This document shows, in pieces, positions 46,301 through 54,601 of a stretch of DNA of 64,000 nt. Source of the stretch: JACNKV01 sp964422145. GTDB taxonomy: Bacteria > Fidelibacterota > Marinisomatia > Marinisomatales > JACNKV01. Position 1 is the stretch's first letter; the number at the start of each line of letters is the position of its first letter. The stretch spans positions 1 through 64,000 of the forward strand of contig CAYQZV010000010.1 in NCBI GenBank assembly GCA_964422145.1, read 5' to 3'. A program made the position numbers and the translations under genes. Under the pieces are notes generated by a model, which had not been told where the DNA came from, made no database searches, and saw only the letters and a program-made list of their open reading frames with translations.

Positions 46301-46686
46301 AAAAACATCTGTGGATAAGACGGCCAATTTACCGTTTCCTTTTATGCTTTGTCTTTGTGCAGATTGTGTATCCTCAAGTTCATTCTCACTTTACAGAGCA
46401 TAGTACATTTAAAAAACGTGTTTATCACTTCACTAAAGTAGAATTCATTACGGAAGAAGGTGAATTTAATGAAGCGATTTGCACCCTGCCAATTCAGGAT
46501 TTAAAAGAAGATAATCCCCCGTATGTGGCGATTTATTATAAACGTGAAAATTCTGAATGGTTTACAGAATCACTATATCGAAAACGAGTACGGTTTAGCT
46601 TTCGGGACGGCGTTCTGAGATTAGACCGAACAAATTTTTGGGATTGGTTTGAGTTAGAAGAAATCAAGGTTGTCGTCATCTATTAA
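46297..46686 (+). CDS. Hypothetical exported protein
   Basis: A 129-residue protein beginning at GTG 46297 within the previous stop codon (GTGA). The N-terminus (KKHLWIRRPIYRFLLCFVFVQIVYPQ) is a long signal peptide. The mature part is short, with beta-strand-like aromatic and charged residues (VAIYYKRENSEWFTESLYRKR, RLDRTNFWDWFELEEIKVVVIY). I recognise no family. It lies 13 bases before the M1 peptidase gene. Confidence 0.55.
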   Translation: MKKHLWIRRPIYRFLLCFVFVQIVYPQVHSHFTEHSTFKKRVYHFTKVEFITEEGEFNEAICTLPIQDLKEDNPPYVAIYYKRENSEWFTESLYRKRVRFSFRDGVLRLDRTNFWDWFELEEIKVVVIY

Positions 46687-46699
46687 CCAAAATTAGGCA

Positions 46700-48796
46700 A
46701 TGATTATGAAACAATTAATTTTAATACCGATTTTATTCGTCTCCACTTTTTCACAAAACTTAGAGCATGAAGAAGCAACGTGCTCAAGACTGAAGATGAT
46801 GAGAACGATGATTGAGAATCCAAGAGAAGCGACTCGAAATCAACTGGCTTATGATGTTTTGTTTTATGATTTAGATTTAACCTTAGATCCTGCCACAGAA
46901 ACAGTGGCAGGTACGGTCGGCGTAAGGCTTCAATCAGTAGTCAATGGATTATCAGTTGTTGAGTTGGATTTGTATCAAGGATTGAATGTCAGTGCAGTGA
47001 CCTACGGATCCGGAATCAACTTAGACTTTACACATTCAGCTCAAAATCTTTTATCGGTTACATTACCAACTACGTTGAATACAGACGACACTCAAGAATT
47101 TACGGTGCACTATTCAGGTAATCCGGGAAGTTCCGGTTTTGGATCATTTGGATTTGACAGTTATGCTGGCCAAGACATGATTTGGAGTTTAAGCGAACCG
47201 TACGGTTCCCGCAATTGGTGGCCGTGTAAAGATACACCAATGGATAAAGCAGATTCAGTCGATATCTCGATTACCGTTCCAGAAAACCTTATTGTGGCAT
47301 CAAACGGTTTACTCGTCGATGAAATCACCGAAGACGGGTGGACAACCTTTCACTGGGAAGAACGATATCCGATTGCAACTTATTTAGTATCGGTTGCGAT
47401 TTATCCGTACTCCATTTATCATGATTGGTATGTATACGGAGAGAATGACTCGATGCGGTTGGATTACTATGTGTTTAGTTCTCTCCCTTCAAATTATGCA
47501 CTGACGGATGATATGCTAGCAGCGTTTTCCGAACGATTTGGGCTGTACCCATTTATTGATGAAAAATACGGTCACGCGGATTTTGTCTGGGGCGGCGGGA
47601 TGGAGCACCAAACAATATCTAGCATGGGTGGTTCGTCTCAACATTTGATATCACATGAATTAGCTCATCAATGGTGGGGTGATATGGTCACGTGTAAAAA
47701 CTTTCATCATATTTGGGTGAATGAAGGATTCGCTACATATAGCCAGGCAATGTGGTGGGAAATGCGTCCGGGCGGAGGAATGGATGCACTGCACAGCAAT
47801 ATGGCTGGAAAATCGTATTGGGGACCCGGAACGATATATGTAACAGATACAACCAGCGTATCCACGATCTTTAACGGAAACTTATCCTACAATAAAGCGT
47901 CATGGGTTCTGCATATGCTGCGGCATATTGTGGGTGATGATACATTTTTCGAAGGACTACGAGTTTTTGGTGATGCCTACCGTTTTGATTCGGCAACAAC
48001 AGAACAATTTAGAGATGTGATGGAATCAGTCTCCAGCATGGATCTTGATGCATACTTTGAGCGATGGATTTATGGCCAATTCTACCCGGAATATCGATCG
48101 ACAACCCTTTGGGGAGATGCAGGAGATAATACCAGTATTGTTCAAGTGACAATCCATCAGGATCAAACCAGCGATCTTTTTCAAATGCCTGTGGATGTGC
48201 AAATTCAAACAACAGCAGGGTCGTACATGTTTGTTGCAAATGTGATGGAACAGAGTCAAGTATTTGAATATACCGTTCCTGGACTTCTCACAAGCGTCAA
48301 TCTTGATCCTGATCATTGGATTTTACGGCAAGTTCAGGACGTAACGCCTGTTCAGGTTCCAACAATGAGTTACAATGAAGGATGGAATCTCGTCAGTCTT
48401 CCGACGGATGAAGAAAATATAGACTATCATTCGGTGTTCCCTGAAGCCGTTGAAGGAACTTTTTATCAGTTCAGCAGCGGAGTTTATATCGGTGCTGATG
48501 TGTTTCAATCCGGTGTGGGATACTGGATCCGGAATACAGATAGCGGGGCAGTATTAGTGGATCAGAATCAAATAAATTCCTTAACCTATGAATTACAGGA
48601 GGGATGGAATCTGATAGGCAGTATAGCAACTGAGATTCCGATCACGATGATTTACGATCCTGATAACGTTGTAGTTATGAGTTCGATTTATACTTACGAT
48701 GCGAGTTATCAATCGGTTGACTTACTACAGCCGTGCAAAGCATATTGGGTCAGAGCCAATACCTCCGGAACGATTTCAATTATTTTGACGCCATAG
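46700..48796 (+). CDS. Secreted M1-family aminopeptidase with C-terminal beta domain
   Basis: A 698-residue exported zinc peptidase. Signal peptide MKQLILIPILFVSTFSQ (the ATG at 46706 may be the true start). The substrate-binding motif GGGMEHQTISS precedes the zinc site HELAHQWWGD (His319, His323), with the third ligand glutamate in NEGFATY about 18 residues later. The catalytic domain ends near residue 540. After it come two copies of a GWNLVSLP/GWNLIGS-type beta segment (about 555-690), which may act in surface retention; no classical T9SS tail is seen. It releases N-terminal residues from peptides, complementing the M16 and C1B peptidases at 6-10 kb. Confidence 0.9.
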   Translation: MIMKQLILIPILFVSTFSQNLEHEEATCSRLKMMRTMIENPREATRNQLAYDVLFYDLDLTLDPATETVAGTVGVRLQSVVNGLSVVELDLYQGLNVSAVTYGSGINLDFTHSAQNLLSVTLPTTLNTDDTQEFTVHYSGNPGSSGFGSFGFDSYAGQDMIWSLSEPYGSRNWWPCKDTPMDKADSVDISITVPENLIVASNGLLVDEITEDGWTTFHWEERYPIATYLVSVAIYPYSIYHDWYVYGENDSMRLDYYVFSSLPSNYALTDDMLAAFSERFGLYPFIDEKYGHADFVWGGGMEHQTISSMGGSSQHLISHELAHQWWGDMVTCKNFHHIWVNEGFATYSQAMWWEMRPGGGMDALHSNMAGKSYWGPGTIYVTDTTSVSTIFNGNLSYNKASWVLHMLRHIVGDDTFFEGLRVFGDAYRFDSATTEQFRDVMESVSSMDLDAYFERWIYGQFYPEYRSTTLWGDAGDNTSIVQVTIHQDQTSDLFQMPVDVQIQTTAGSYMFVANVMEQSQVFEYTVPGLLTSVNLDPDHWILRQVQDVTPVQVPTMSYNEGWNLVSLPTDEENIDYHSVFPEAVEGTFYQFSSGVYIGADVFQSGVGYWIRNTDSGAVLVDQNQINSLTYELQEGWNLIGSIATEIPITMIYDPDNVVVMSSIYTYDASYQSVDLLQPCKAYWVRANTSGTISIILTP

Positions 48797-48807
48797 GACA
48801 CGTAATC

Positions 48808-50481
48808 TTGTTGTTTGATAAACAGAGAATGTTCTGTTTCCTCTTCGTCATTTTAATTTTTATCACAGGATGTACCCCGGTCATTCCGCTTGTCACGGAA
48901 AATCATACGCAGGGTCAGGATAAAACCGTTAAATGGGTGAAAATTCATAATTCGGATACACTTCTCACAAAAGTTCAACAATTCTATCCCGATGGATCAC
49001 CAGCTTATATACAGGAATATTACCATGGATATCCTGACGGTCAGTATCAAGAATGGTATTCAAATAATGCTGTTTATGTGTTAGGGAAATACCGTAAAGG
49101 ATTCCGCCACGGTAAGTGGACTTACTTTGATCCGCAGGGAAGAATTGATTCCACTTTACGATATAAAAACGGGAAACTGAATGGAAAGTATTCTCATGAC
49201 AGTGATGATGGAATTCGTTTGGTGTCCGGACAGTTCCGAAAAGGAAGAAAACATAAAGCGTGGAAATGGAGAGGAAAAGACGGATTGACCGACTCCGTTA
49301 GGACATTTTCTTCCGGAAAACTAAATGGAGCTTTCAAAGATTACTATCCCAATGGATCATTAAAGATTAATACAAATTATTCATCGAATCAACGTCATGG
49401 GTCTTACCGTGAATATTCTGAATCAAAAGAGATGATCACCAAAGGGCAGTACAACCGTTCATTGCCAAACGGTATATGGACATGGCGGGCAGAAGGGAAA
49501 AAAGTTCGAACCATTACGTATGCCAACGGTGTCAAAAACGGAGACTTTCATCTTTGGTATCCCAATGGTAGTGATAACGTAATAGGTTCGTATAAAAATG
49601 ATCTGAAAAACGGGGTTTTCAAATATCGGAATTCAAATGGAATGCTTGATTCTCTTCGATGTTATCTCTCGGGGAAATTGCACGGAGCTGCGGAAGACTA
49701 TGAGAATCAATCAAGTCGTTTCAAAGGAAACCTAAGAACCATCTTTGCACTGACACATTTGGGGACAGACTTATTTACCCAGGCGTCCGGTGTGACAAAA
49801 CGCAGTATTTATATTGATGGTCAGTTAGTCGGTCCAATGATCGAATGGTATCCAAACGGGAATAAAAAAAGTATCATTAACTATGTAAATGGTATAAAGG
49901 AAAACATGTATCAGTATTGGTCATCAAACGGACAATTGATAGAGCAAGGATATTATCAAAACGGTAACTACCACAGCATTGCAAAACGGTGGTATTCGAA
50001 TGGAATTCTGTCTTCAGAAAGTATCTTTGTAGATGGTATACAAAACGGATTAACAAAGGTATTCAGTCCAAACGGTCATTTGAAAAAAGAAATATTATTC
50101 AATTCCGGTGAGCCCGTTTTTATCTTTGAGTATTATGTGAATCTACGTCTAAAAGAATTTACTTACTATCAAGATGGTGAGGAGAATTGGTCAGTCCAAT
50201 GGGATCAATATGAACAGATGATTAGTCAAGATGAAGACAGTTACTCAGTCATTGAGGATGTATATCCGTCGGGCTGTCCGAAGAAGAAAGTGTTTTCAGA
50301 GAACGAAAGCCGATTTCGGTTAGAATTTGAGTACGATCTAAACCGAAGACCAAATCAAATCAAACTTTTCAAAGGGAACAAAAAACTAGTCGGAAGACAC
50401 TTTTCAGAGAAGGGACAAACATCCGTTGAAAAAATTTATAAAGACGGAAGTATATTGACTTTTGGAGAAGATGACGAATAA
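48808..50481 (+). CDS. MORN-type repeat lipoprotein (YwqK-like)
   Basis: An exported repeat protein. The lipobox ITGC lies after a hydrophobic run; the start is TTG 48808 (gives Lys and Arg before the run, AGGA upstream) or ATG 48829. The rest is built from many copies of a roughly 22-residue MORN_2-type unit, such as YYHGYPDGQYQEWYSNN, YRKGFRHGKWTYFDPQG and YKNGKLNGKY, spread over about 450 residues. Such repeats form long beta-hairpin ladders. They occur in YwqK-type antitoxins and in envelope proteins; the lipoprotein signal argues for a surface or periplasmic role here. Confidence 0.8.
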   Translation: MLFDKQRMFCFLFVILIFITGCTPVIPLVTENHTQGQDKTVKWVKIHNSDTLLTKVQQFYPDGSPAYIQEYYHGYPDGQYQEWYSNNAVYVLGKYRKGFRHGKWTYFDPQGRIDSTLRYKNGKLNGKYSHDSDDGIRLVSGQFRKGRKHKAWKWRGKDGLTDSVRTFSSGKLNGAFKDYYPNGSLKINTNYSSNQRHGSYREYSESKEMITKGQYNRSLPNGIWTWRAEGKKVRTITYANGVKNGDFHLWYPNGSDNVIGSYKNDLKNGVFKYRNSNGMLDSLRCYLSGKLHGAAEDYENQSSRFKGNLRTIFALTHLGTDLFTQASGVTKRSIYIDGQLVGPMIEWYPNGNKKSIINYVNGIKENMYQYWSSNGQLIEQGYYQNGNYHSIAKRWYSNGILSSESIFVDGIQNGLTKVFSPNGHLKKEILFNSGEPVFIFEYYVNLRLKEFTYYQDGEENWSVQWDQYEQMISQDEDSYSVIEDVYPSGCPKKKVFSENESRFRLEFEYDLNRRPNQIKLFKGNKKLVGRHFSEKGQTSVEKIYKDGSILTFGEDDE

Positions 50482-50525
50482 TCCTATCGCTATGTTAATC
50501 AAATAAAAATATGTAATTTTCAACT

Positions 50526-51572
50526 ATGATGAGTGATAAATTAATTTCAATGTTATGGTTATGGGGTCCGGCGGTTCTCACAATTCTTGTGGGGATCGGT
50601 TTAGGATGGTTAGTCAAAAACCTCGTTCACAAACGACTCACAAATTTTGCAAAAAAAACTGCATGGAAATGGGATGACATTCTTTTGTCGTCTATTGAAT
50701 CCCATATCATTTTATGGTTTTTCCTTGCGTCCTTTTATATGGTTTTCAATCAATTGAAAATCGGAGAACCCTTCGGACAGTATATCAGTATTTTAGCCCT
50801 ATCGGCACTTATATTATCCGTTACATTTGCCGTTGCACGTTTATTAACAGGGATTCTGGACCTATGGGCCCTAAAGCAATCGGGAAGTTTTCCATCTACA
50901 AAAATATTCAGTAATCTGATTCGTATTACAGTGATCTCCATTGGTGTCCTCACTTTGCTGCAATCGTTGGGTGTTTCTATTACATCTTTCCTGACGGCTT
51001 TGGGTGTAGGGGGACTTGCCATTTCTCTTGCATTGAAAGACACATTAGCTGATCTTTTCAGCGGATTGCATATCCTACTTAGCCAAAAAGTGAAACCCGG
51101 CGATTTTATTCAGCTTGATTCAGGTGAAATGGGCTATGTGTCGAATATCACTTGGAGAAATACAACATTAGTTGAACGGACGAATAATGTTGTATCTATT
51201 CCAAATTCACGTCTCTCAACTGCAATTATTCGCAATTTTGATACGATTGAATCCTCTTATCGAGTTTCGATCCCAGTAGGTGTTGCCTATGACAGTGATC
51301 TTGAGTTGGTTGAAAAGGTGACAAAAGAAGTCGCTCAAGACGTGATCGCAGATATAGAAGGTGCCGTGAATACGGAAGACCCCATCATTCGTTTCAAAGA
51401 ATTCGCCGATTCAAGTATCAATTATATGGTTTATCTTAAAGCCAAGGTTTATGGTGATCACCATTTATTAATTCATGAGTTTGTGAAACGACTGCATAAG
51501 CGGTTTGAGCAAGAAAATATTGAAATCCCATTCCCGATTCGTACGATCGTTCAGAAACAGGAGAAGGAATGA
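50526..51572 (+). CDS. Mechanosensitive ion channel, MscS family
   Basis: A 348-residue inner-membrane protein. Four to five hydrophobic helices come first, the last being the pore helix GVSITSFLTALGVGGLAISLALKDTLADLFSG-type segment near residues 155-185, rich in Gly and Ala as in MscS TM3. The following beta domain has the usual VKPGDFIQLDSGEMGYV and WRNTTLVERTNNVVSIPNS. It opens on membrane tension to release solutes in hypo-osmotic shock. It overlaps the DUF423 gene by 4 bases. Confidence 0.94.
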   Translation: MMSDKLISMLWLWGPAVLTILVGIGLGWLVKNLVHKRLTNFAKKTAWKWDDILLSSIESHIILWFFLASFYMVFNQLKIGEPFGQYISILALSALILSVTFAVARLLTGILDLWALKQSGSFPSTKIFSNLIRITVISIGVLTLLQSLGVSITSFLTALGVGGLAISLALKDTLADLFSGLHILLSQKVKPGDFIQLDSGEMGYVSNITWRNTTLVERTNNVVSIPNSRLSTAIIRNFDTIESSYRVSIPVGVAYDSDLELVEKVTKEVAQDVIADIEGAVNTEDPIIRFKEFADSSINYMVYLKAKVYGDHHLLIHEFVKRLHKRFEQENIEIPFPIRTIVQKQEKE

Positions 51573-51943
51573 AAGCGTGGATTATCATCGGAGCTGTTTT
51601 GGCAGGAATTTCGGTTATCTCAGGTGCATTCGGCGCTCACGGACTTAAACCAAAAATAACGCCCCATGATTTGGCGATCTATGAAACGGCAGTTCACTAT
51701 CATATGATCCATGCTTTAGCGTTGATCTTACTGGGATTGATCGGGTTTTACTTTAATGCAGATGTTGTATACTTACCGGGAATATTTATACTTACCGGAA
51801 TTTTAATTTTTTCCGGGAGTTTATACACACTTGTTTTAACTAATTTACGATGGTTTGGTGCAATTACACCGATCGGCGGCGTATCATTCGTCATTGGTTG
51901 GGGATTGCTCGCCTATAATTTATGGAGGAATTCAGGTTCATGA
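51569..51943 (+). CDS. DUF423 family membrane protein
   Basis: A 124-residue protein with four hydrophobic helices. The N-terminus GAVLAGISVISGAFGAHGLK and later YETAVHYHMIHALALIL are the DUF423 (YgdD-like) signature. Function is not established; it is a small inner-membrane protein. It overlaps both MscS (ATGA) and dut (ATGA), placing it in one operon. Confidence 0.88.
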   Translation: MKAWIIIGAVLAGISVISGAFGAHGLKPKITPHDLAIYETAVHYHMIHALALILLGLIGFYFNADVVYLPGIFILTGILIFSGSLYTLVLTNLRWFGAITPIGGVSFVIGWGLLAYNLWRNSGS

Positions 51944-52377
51944 ATTTGTTGATTAAAGCGCATTCATTCGAAGTCAAAACGATGTACGAAGAGCACGGTC
52001 ATTTCCATGACGGAGATGCCGGACTAGATTTATTTATCGTCTTTTCTCAGACGATTCAGCCGGGTGAAACAGCGTTTATCCATCTGAATATATCCTGTGA
52101 AAATCTTGACCTTAAACCGTATTTGCTGATGCCGAGATCAAGTATCTCCAAAACACCGCTGCGGCTTTGTAATTCAATCGGATTAATCGATGCAGGATAC
52201 CGCGGGGAAATCATTGCAGCCGTTGACAATATAAAAGAAGAACCCTATACTGTTGAACCGGGACATCGTTTGTTTCAGCTCGTTGCAATGGATGGTTCTC
52301 CGATCCATTATAAATTGGTGGACGAATTATCCGATACATCAAGAGGGACCGGTGGGTTCGGCAGTACCGGATCTTGA
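51940..52377 (+). CDS. dut: Deoxyuridine 5'-triphosphate nucleotidohydrolase (dUTPase)
   Basis: Start at ATG 51940, which overlaps the DUF423 stop and follows a GGAGG site. The 145-residue product has all five trimeric-dUTPase motifs: DAGLDLF (1), PRSSISK (2), GLIDAGYRGEI (3), GHRLFQLV (4) and the glycine-rich RGTGGFGSTG (5). It splits dUTP to dUMP and pyrophosphate, keeping uracil out of DNA. Confidence 0.94.
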   Translation: MNLLIKAHSFEVKTMYEEHGHFHDGDAGLDLFIVFSQTIQPGETAFIHLNISCENLDLKPYLLMPRSSISKTPLRLCNSIGLIDAGYRGEIIAAVDNIKEEPYTVEPGHRLFQLVAMDGSPIHYKLVDELSDTSRGTGGFGSTGS

Positions 52378-52422
52378 TTATTTTATATCGTTTTCCGTTT
52401 TAGTTTGTAACCTATCAACCCA

Positions 52423-52449
52423 TTAGCACTCTAAATAGGAGAGTGCTAA
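52423..52449 (+). promoter_or_regulatory. CIRCE operator (HrcA binding site)
   Basis: TTAGCACTC and GAGTGCTAA are separated by exactly 9 bases, a perfect CIRCE inverted repeat. It lies about 97 bases before groS and marks the operon as repressed by HrcA and induced by heat. hrcA itself is not in the window. A second small inverted repeat, CTCCA-TAT-TGGAG, lies in the leader near 52492-52504. Confidence 0.96.
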
Positions 52450-52545
52450 ATATTAGTTGTATACACAAAACGTATTTAAGTAAATTCAGCGCTCCATATT
52501 GGAGAATATAAGAAAGAAATCAGCAATTAAAATTTGGAGAAAGAT

Positions 52546-52836
52546 ATGAGTTTGAAAATGAAACCATTAGCGGATCGCGTTGTTGTAGAATCTGCTATTG
52601 CCGATGATGTATCTAAAGGCGGTATCATTCTGCCGGACACAGCCCAAGAAAAACCGCAGCAAGGAACTATTGTTGCCGTTGGTCCTGGGAAAGCAAGTGA
52701 TTCCGGTGCGATTATTGCTATGAGTGTAAAAGTTGGAGATTTAGTTTTGTACGGAAAATACTCAGGTACAGATGTAACCATCGATGGTAAAGAATATATG
52801 ATTATGCGTGAAAGCGATATTTTAGCAATTTTATAA
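52546..52836 (+). CDS. groS: Co-chaperonin GroES
   Basis: Start at ATG 52546 after GGAGA. The 96-residue co-chaperonin has KPLADRVVVE at the start, KGGIILPDTAQEKPQ as the mobile loop, and VLYGKYSGTDV and LAIL near the end. It caps the GroEL ring. Under CIRCE control and 23 bases before groL. Confidence 0.97.
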   Translation: MSLKMKPLADRVVVESAIADDVSKGGIILPDTAQEKPQQGTIVAVGPGKASDSGAIIAMSVKVGDLVLYGKYSGTDVTIDGKEYMIMRESDILAIL

Positions 52837-52859
52837 TATTGAGTAGAGGAGATTAAAAC

Positions 52860-54485
52860 ATGGCAAAAGAAATTACATACAGCCTTGAAGCAAGAGGTTC
52901 ATTGAAATCCGGTGTGGATAAGCTGGCAAATGCCGTAAAAGTTACCCTTGGACCTAAAGGGCGTAACGTTGTCATTGAGAAGAAATTCGGTGCACCTACC
53001 ATAACGAAAGATGGTGTTACCGTAGCCAAAGAAATTGAATTAGAAGATAAACTGGAAAACGTCGGTGCTCAAATGGTACGCGAGGTGGCTTCCAAAACAT
53101 CTGATGTGGCAGGAGACGGAACCACAACCGCCACGGTTCTTGCGCAAGCTATCATTACAGAAGGTGTCAAAAACGTGACTGCCGGAGCTAACCCGATGTC
53201 CATCAAACGTGGAATTGATGCAGCCAAAGAAGCGGTGATCACTCACATTAAATCACAAGCAAAAGACCTTCCAGATACAAGCCAGATCGCTCAGGTAGCT
53301 ACCATCTCTGCAAACCATGATAAAGAAATCGGCGGCAAAATTGCCGAAGCCATGGACAAAGTTGGAAAAGACGGTGTGATTACAGTTGAAGAAAGCAAAA
53401 CGGCCGAAACCTATTTAGATTTCGTTGAAGGAATGCAGTTCGACCGCGGATATCTTTCTCCGTATTTCGTAACCAATTCTGAATCCATGGAAGCCGAATT
53501 AGATGATCCGTTTATTTTGATCCACGATAAGAAGATCAGCAATATGAAAGATCTTTTACCTGTCCTTGAAAAAGTTGTTCAAGCTGGTCGTTCTGTCATG
53601 ATCATTGCTGAGGATGTGGATGGAGAAGCATTAGCAACTCTGGTTGTCAATAAACTTCGCGGAACCTTTAAGGTATTAGCTGTAAAAGCTCCTGGATTTG
53701 GTGACCGCAGAAAAGCGATGCTCGAAGATATTGCTGTACTGACTGGTGCAACGGTTGTCTCAGAAGAGCAGGGATACAAATTAGAAAATGTAACCTTGGA
53801 TTACCTCGGAACCTGCAAACGTGTTGTTTCGGATAAAGATAATACCACAATCGTTGGCGGTACCGGTGAATTGGATAACATCAAAGCCCGTATCAATGAA
53901 ATCAAAGTTCAGATTGAAAAAACAACTTCGGACTATGATCGTGAAAAACTTCAAGAACGTTTAGCAAAATTATCCGGTGGAGTCGCTGTACTTTACGCCG
54001 GTGCTGCAACGGAAGTTGAAATGAAAGAAAAGAAAGCCCGAGTGGAAGACGCACTCCACGCAACTCGCGCTGCTGTTGAAGAAGGAATCGTTCCCGGCGG
54101 TGGTGTTGCCTTGTTAAGAGCTGTAGAATCTTTAGACAAACTAGAGCTATCTGACAATCAAACGGTAGGCGTAAGTATTATGCGCCGCGCTTTAGAAGAA
54201 CCAATTCGCCAAATCGTTGCGAATGCCGGTTTAGAAGCATCCATCGTTGTTCAGAAAGTACGTGAAGGGAATAATGACTTTGGATATGATGCACGAAACG
54301 AAAAATATGTCCAAATGTTTGAAGCTGGAATTATTGATCCGGCGAAGGTTTCTCGCGTAGCGGTTGAAAACGCTGCATCGATTGCCGGACTTCTCTTAAC
54401 CACAGAAGCTGCAATTACTGAAATCCCTGAAGACACACCGGCTCCTGCAATGCCGGATCCTTCAGCGATGGGCGGGATGATGTAA
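52860..54485 (+). CDS. groL: Chaperonin GroEL
   Basis: A 541-residue chaperonin that folds proteins in an ATP-driven ring. Seen: LGPKGRNVVIEKKFG, the nucleotide-binding VAGDGTTTATVLAQAI, a hinge region EDVDGEALATLVVNK and the C-terminal MGGMM tail. AGAGGAGA precedes the ATG. Second gene of the CIRCE-controlled operon, closed by the terminator at 54506. Confidence 0.98.
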   Translation: MAKEITYSLEARGSLKSGVDKLANAVKVTLGPKGRNVVIEKKFGAPTITKDGVTVAKEIELEDKLENVGAQMVREVASKTSDVAGDGTTTATVLAQAIITEGVKNVTAGANPMSIKRGIDAAKEAVITHIKSQAKDLPDTSQIAQVATISANHDKEIGGKIAEAMDKVGKDGVITVEESKTAETYLDFVEGMQFDRGYLSPYFVTNSESMEAELDDPFILIHDKKISNMKDLLPVLEKVVQAGRSVMIIAEDVDGEALATLVVNKLRGTFKVLAVKAPGFGDRRKAMLEDIAVLTGATVVSEEQGYKLENVTLDYLGTCKRVVSDKDNTTIVGGTGELDNIKARINEIKVQIEKTTSDYDREKLQERLAKLSGGVAVLYAGAATEVEMKEKKARVEDALHATRAAVEEGIVPGGGVALLRAVESLDKLELSDNQTVGVSIMRRALEEPIRQIVANAGLEASIVVQKVREGNNDFGYDARNEKYVQMFEAGIIDPAKVSRVAVENAASIAGLLLTTEAAITEIPEDTPAPAMPDPSAMGGMM

Positions 54486-54505
54486 CCCATCCTTTCGACT
54501 CTATT

Positions 54506-54535
54506 AAAAGCCCCGCATATTTGTGGGGCTTTTTT
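54506..54535 (+). terminator. Rho-independent terminator after groL
   Basis: AAAAGCCCC pairs with GGGGCTTTT, with extra CA/TG pairs inside the loop, followed by a T-run. It separates the heat-shock operon from comEC. Confidence 0.92.
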
Positions 54536-54601
54536 ATTTTATAAAACGAAATAACCAAAGAATTCTGTATATTCTTACTAACAATTTTCGTTTAAATTAA
54601 T

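Noticed and set aside
48808..50481. A DNA-level tandem repeat array
   Set aside because: The repetition is at protein level (MORN-type units) with diverged bases; there is no exact DNA repeat or CRISPR-like spacing.
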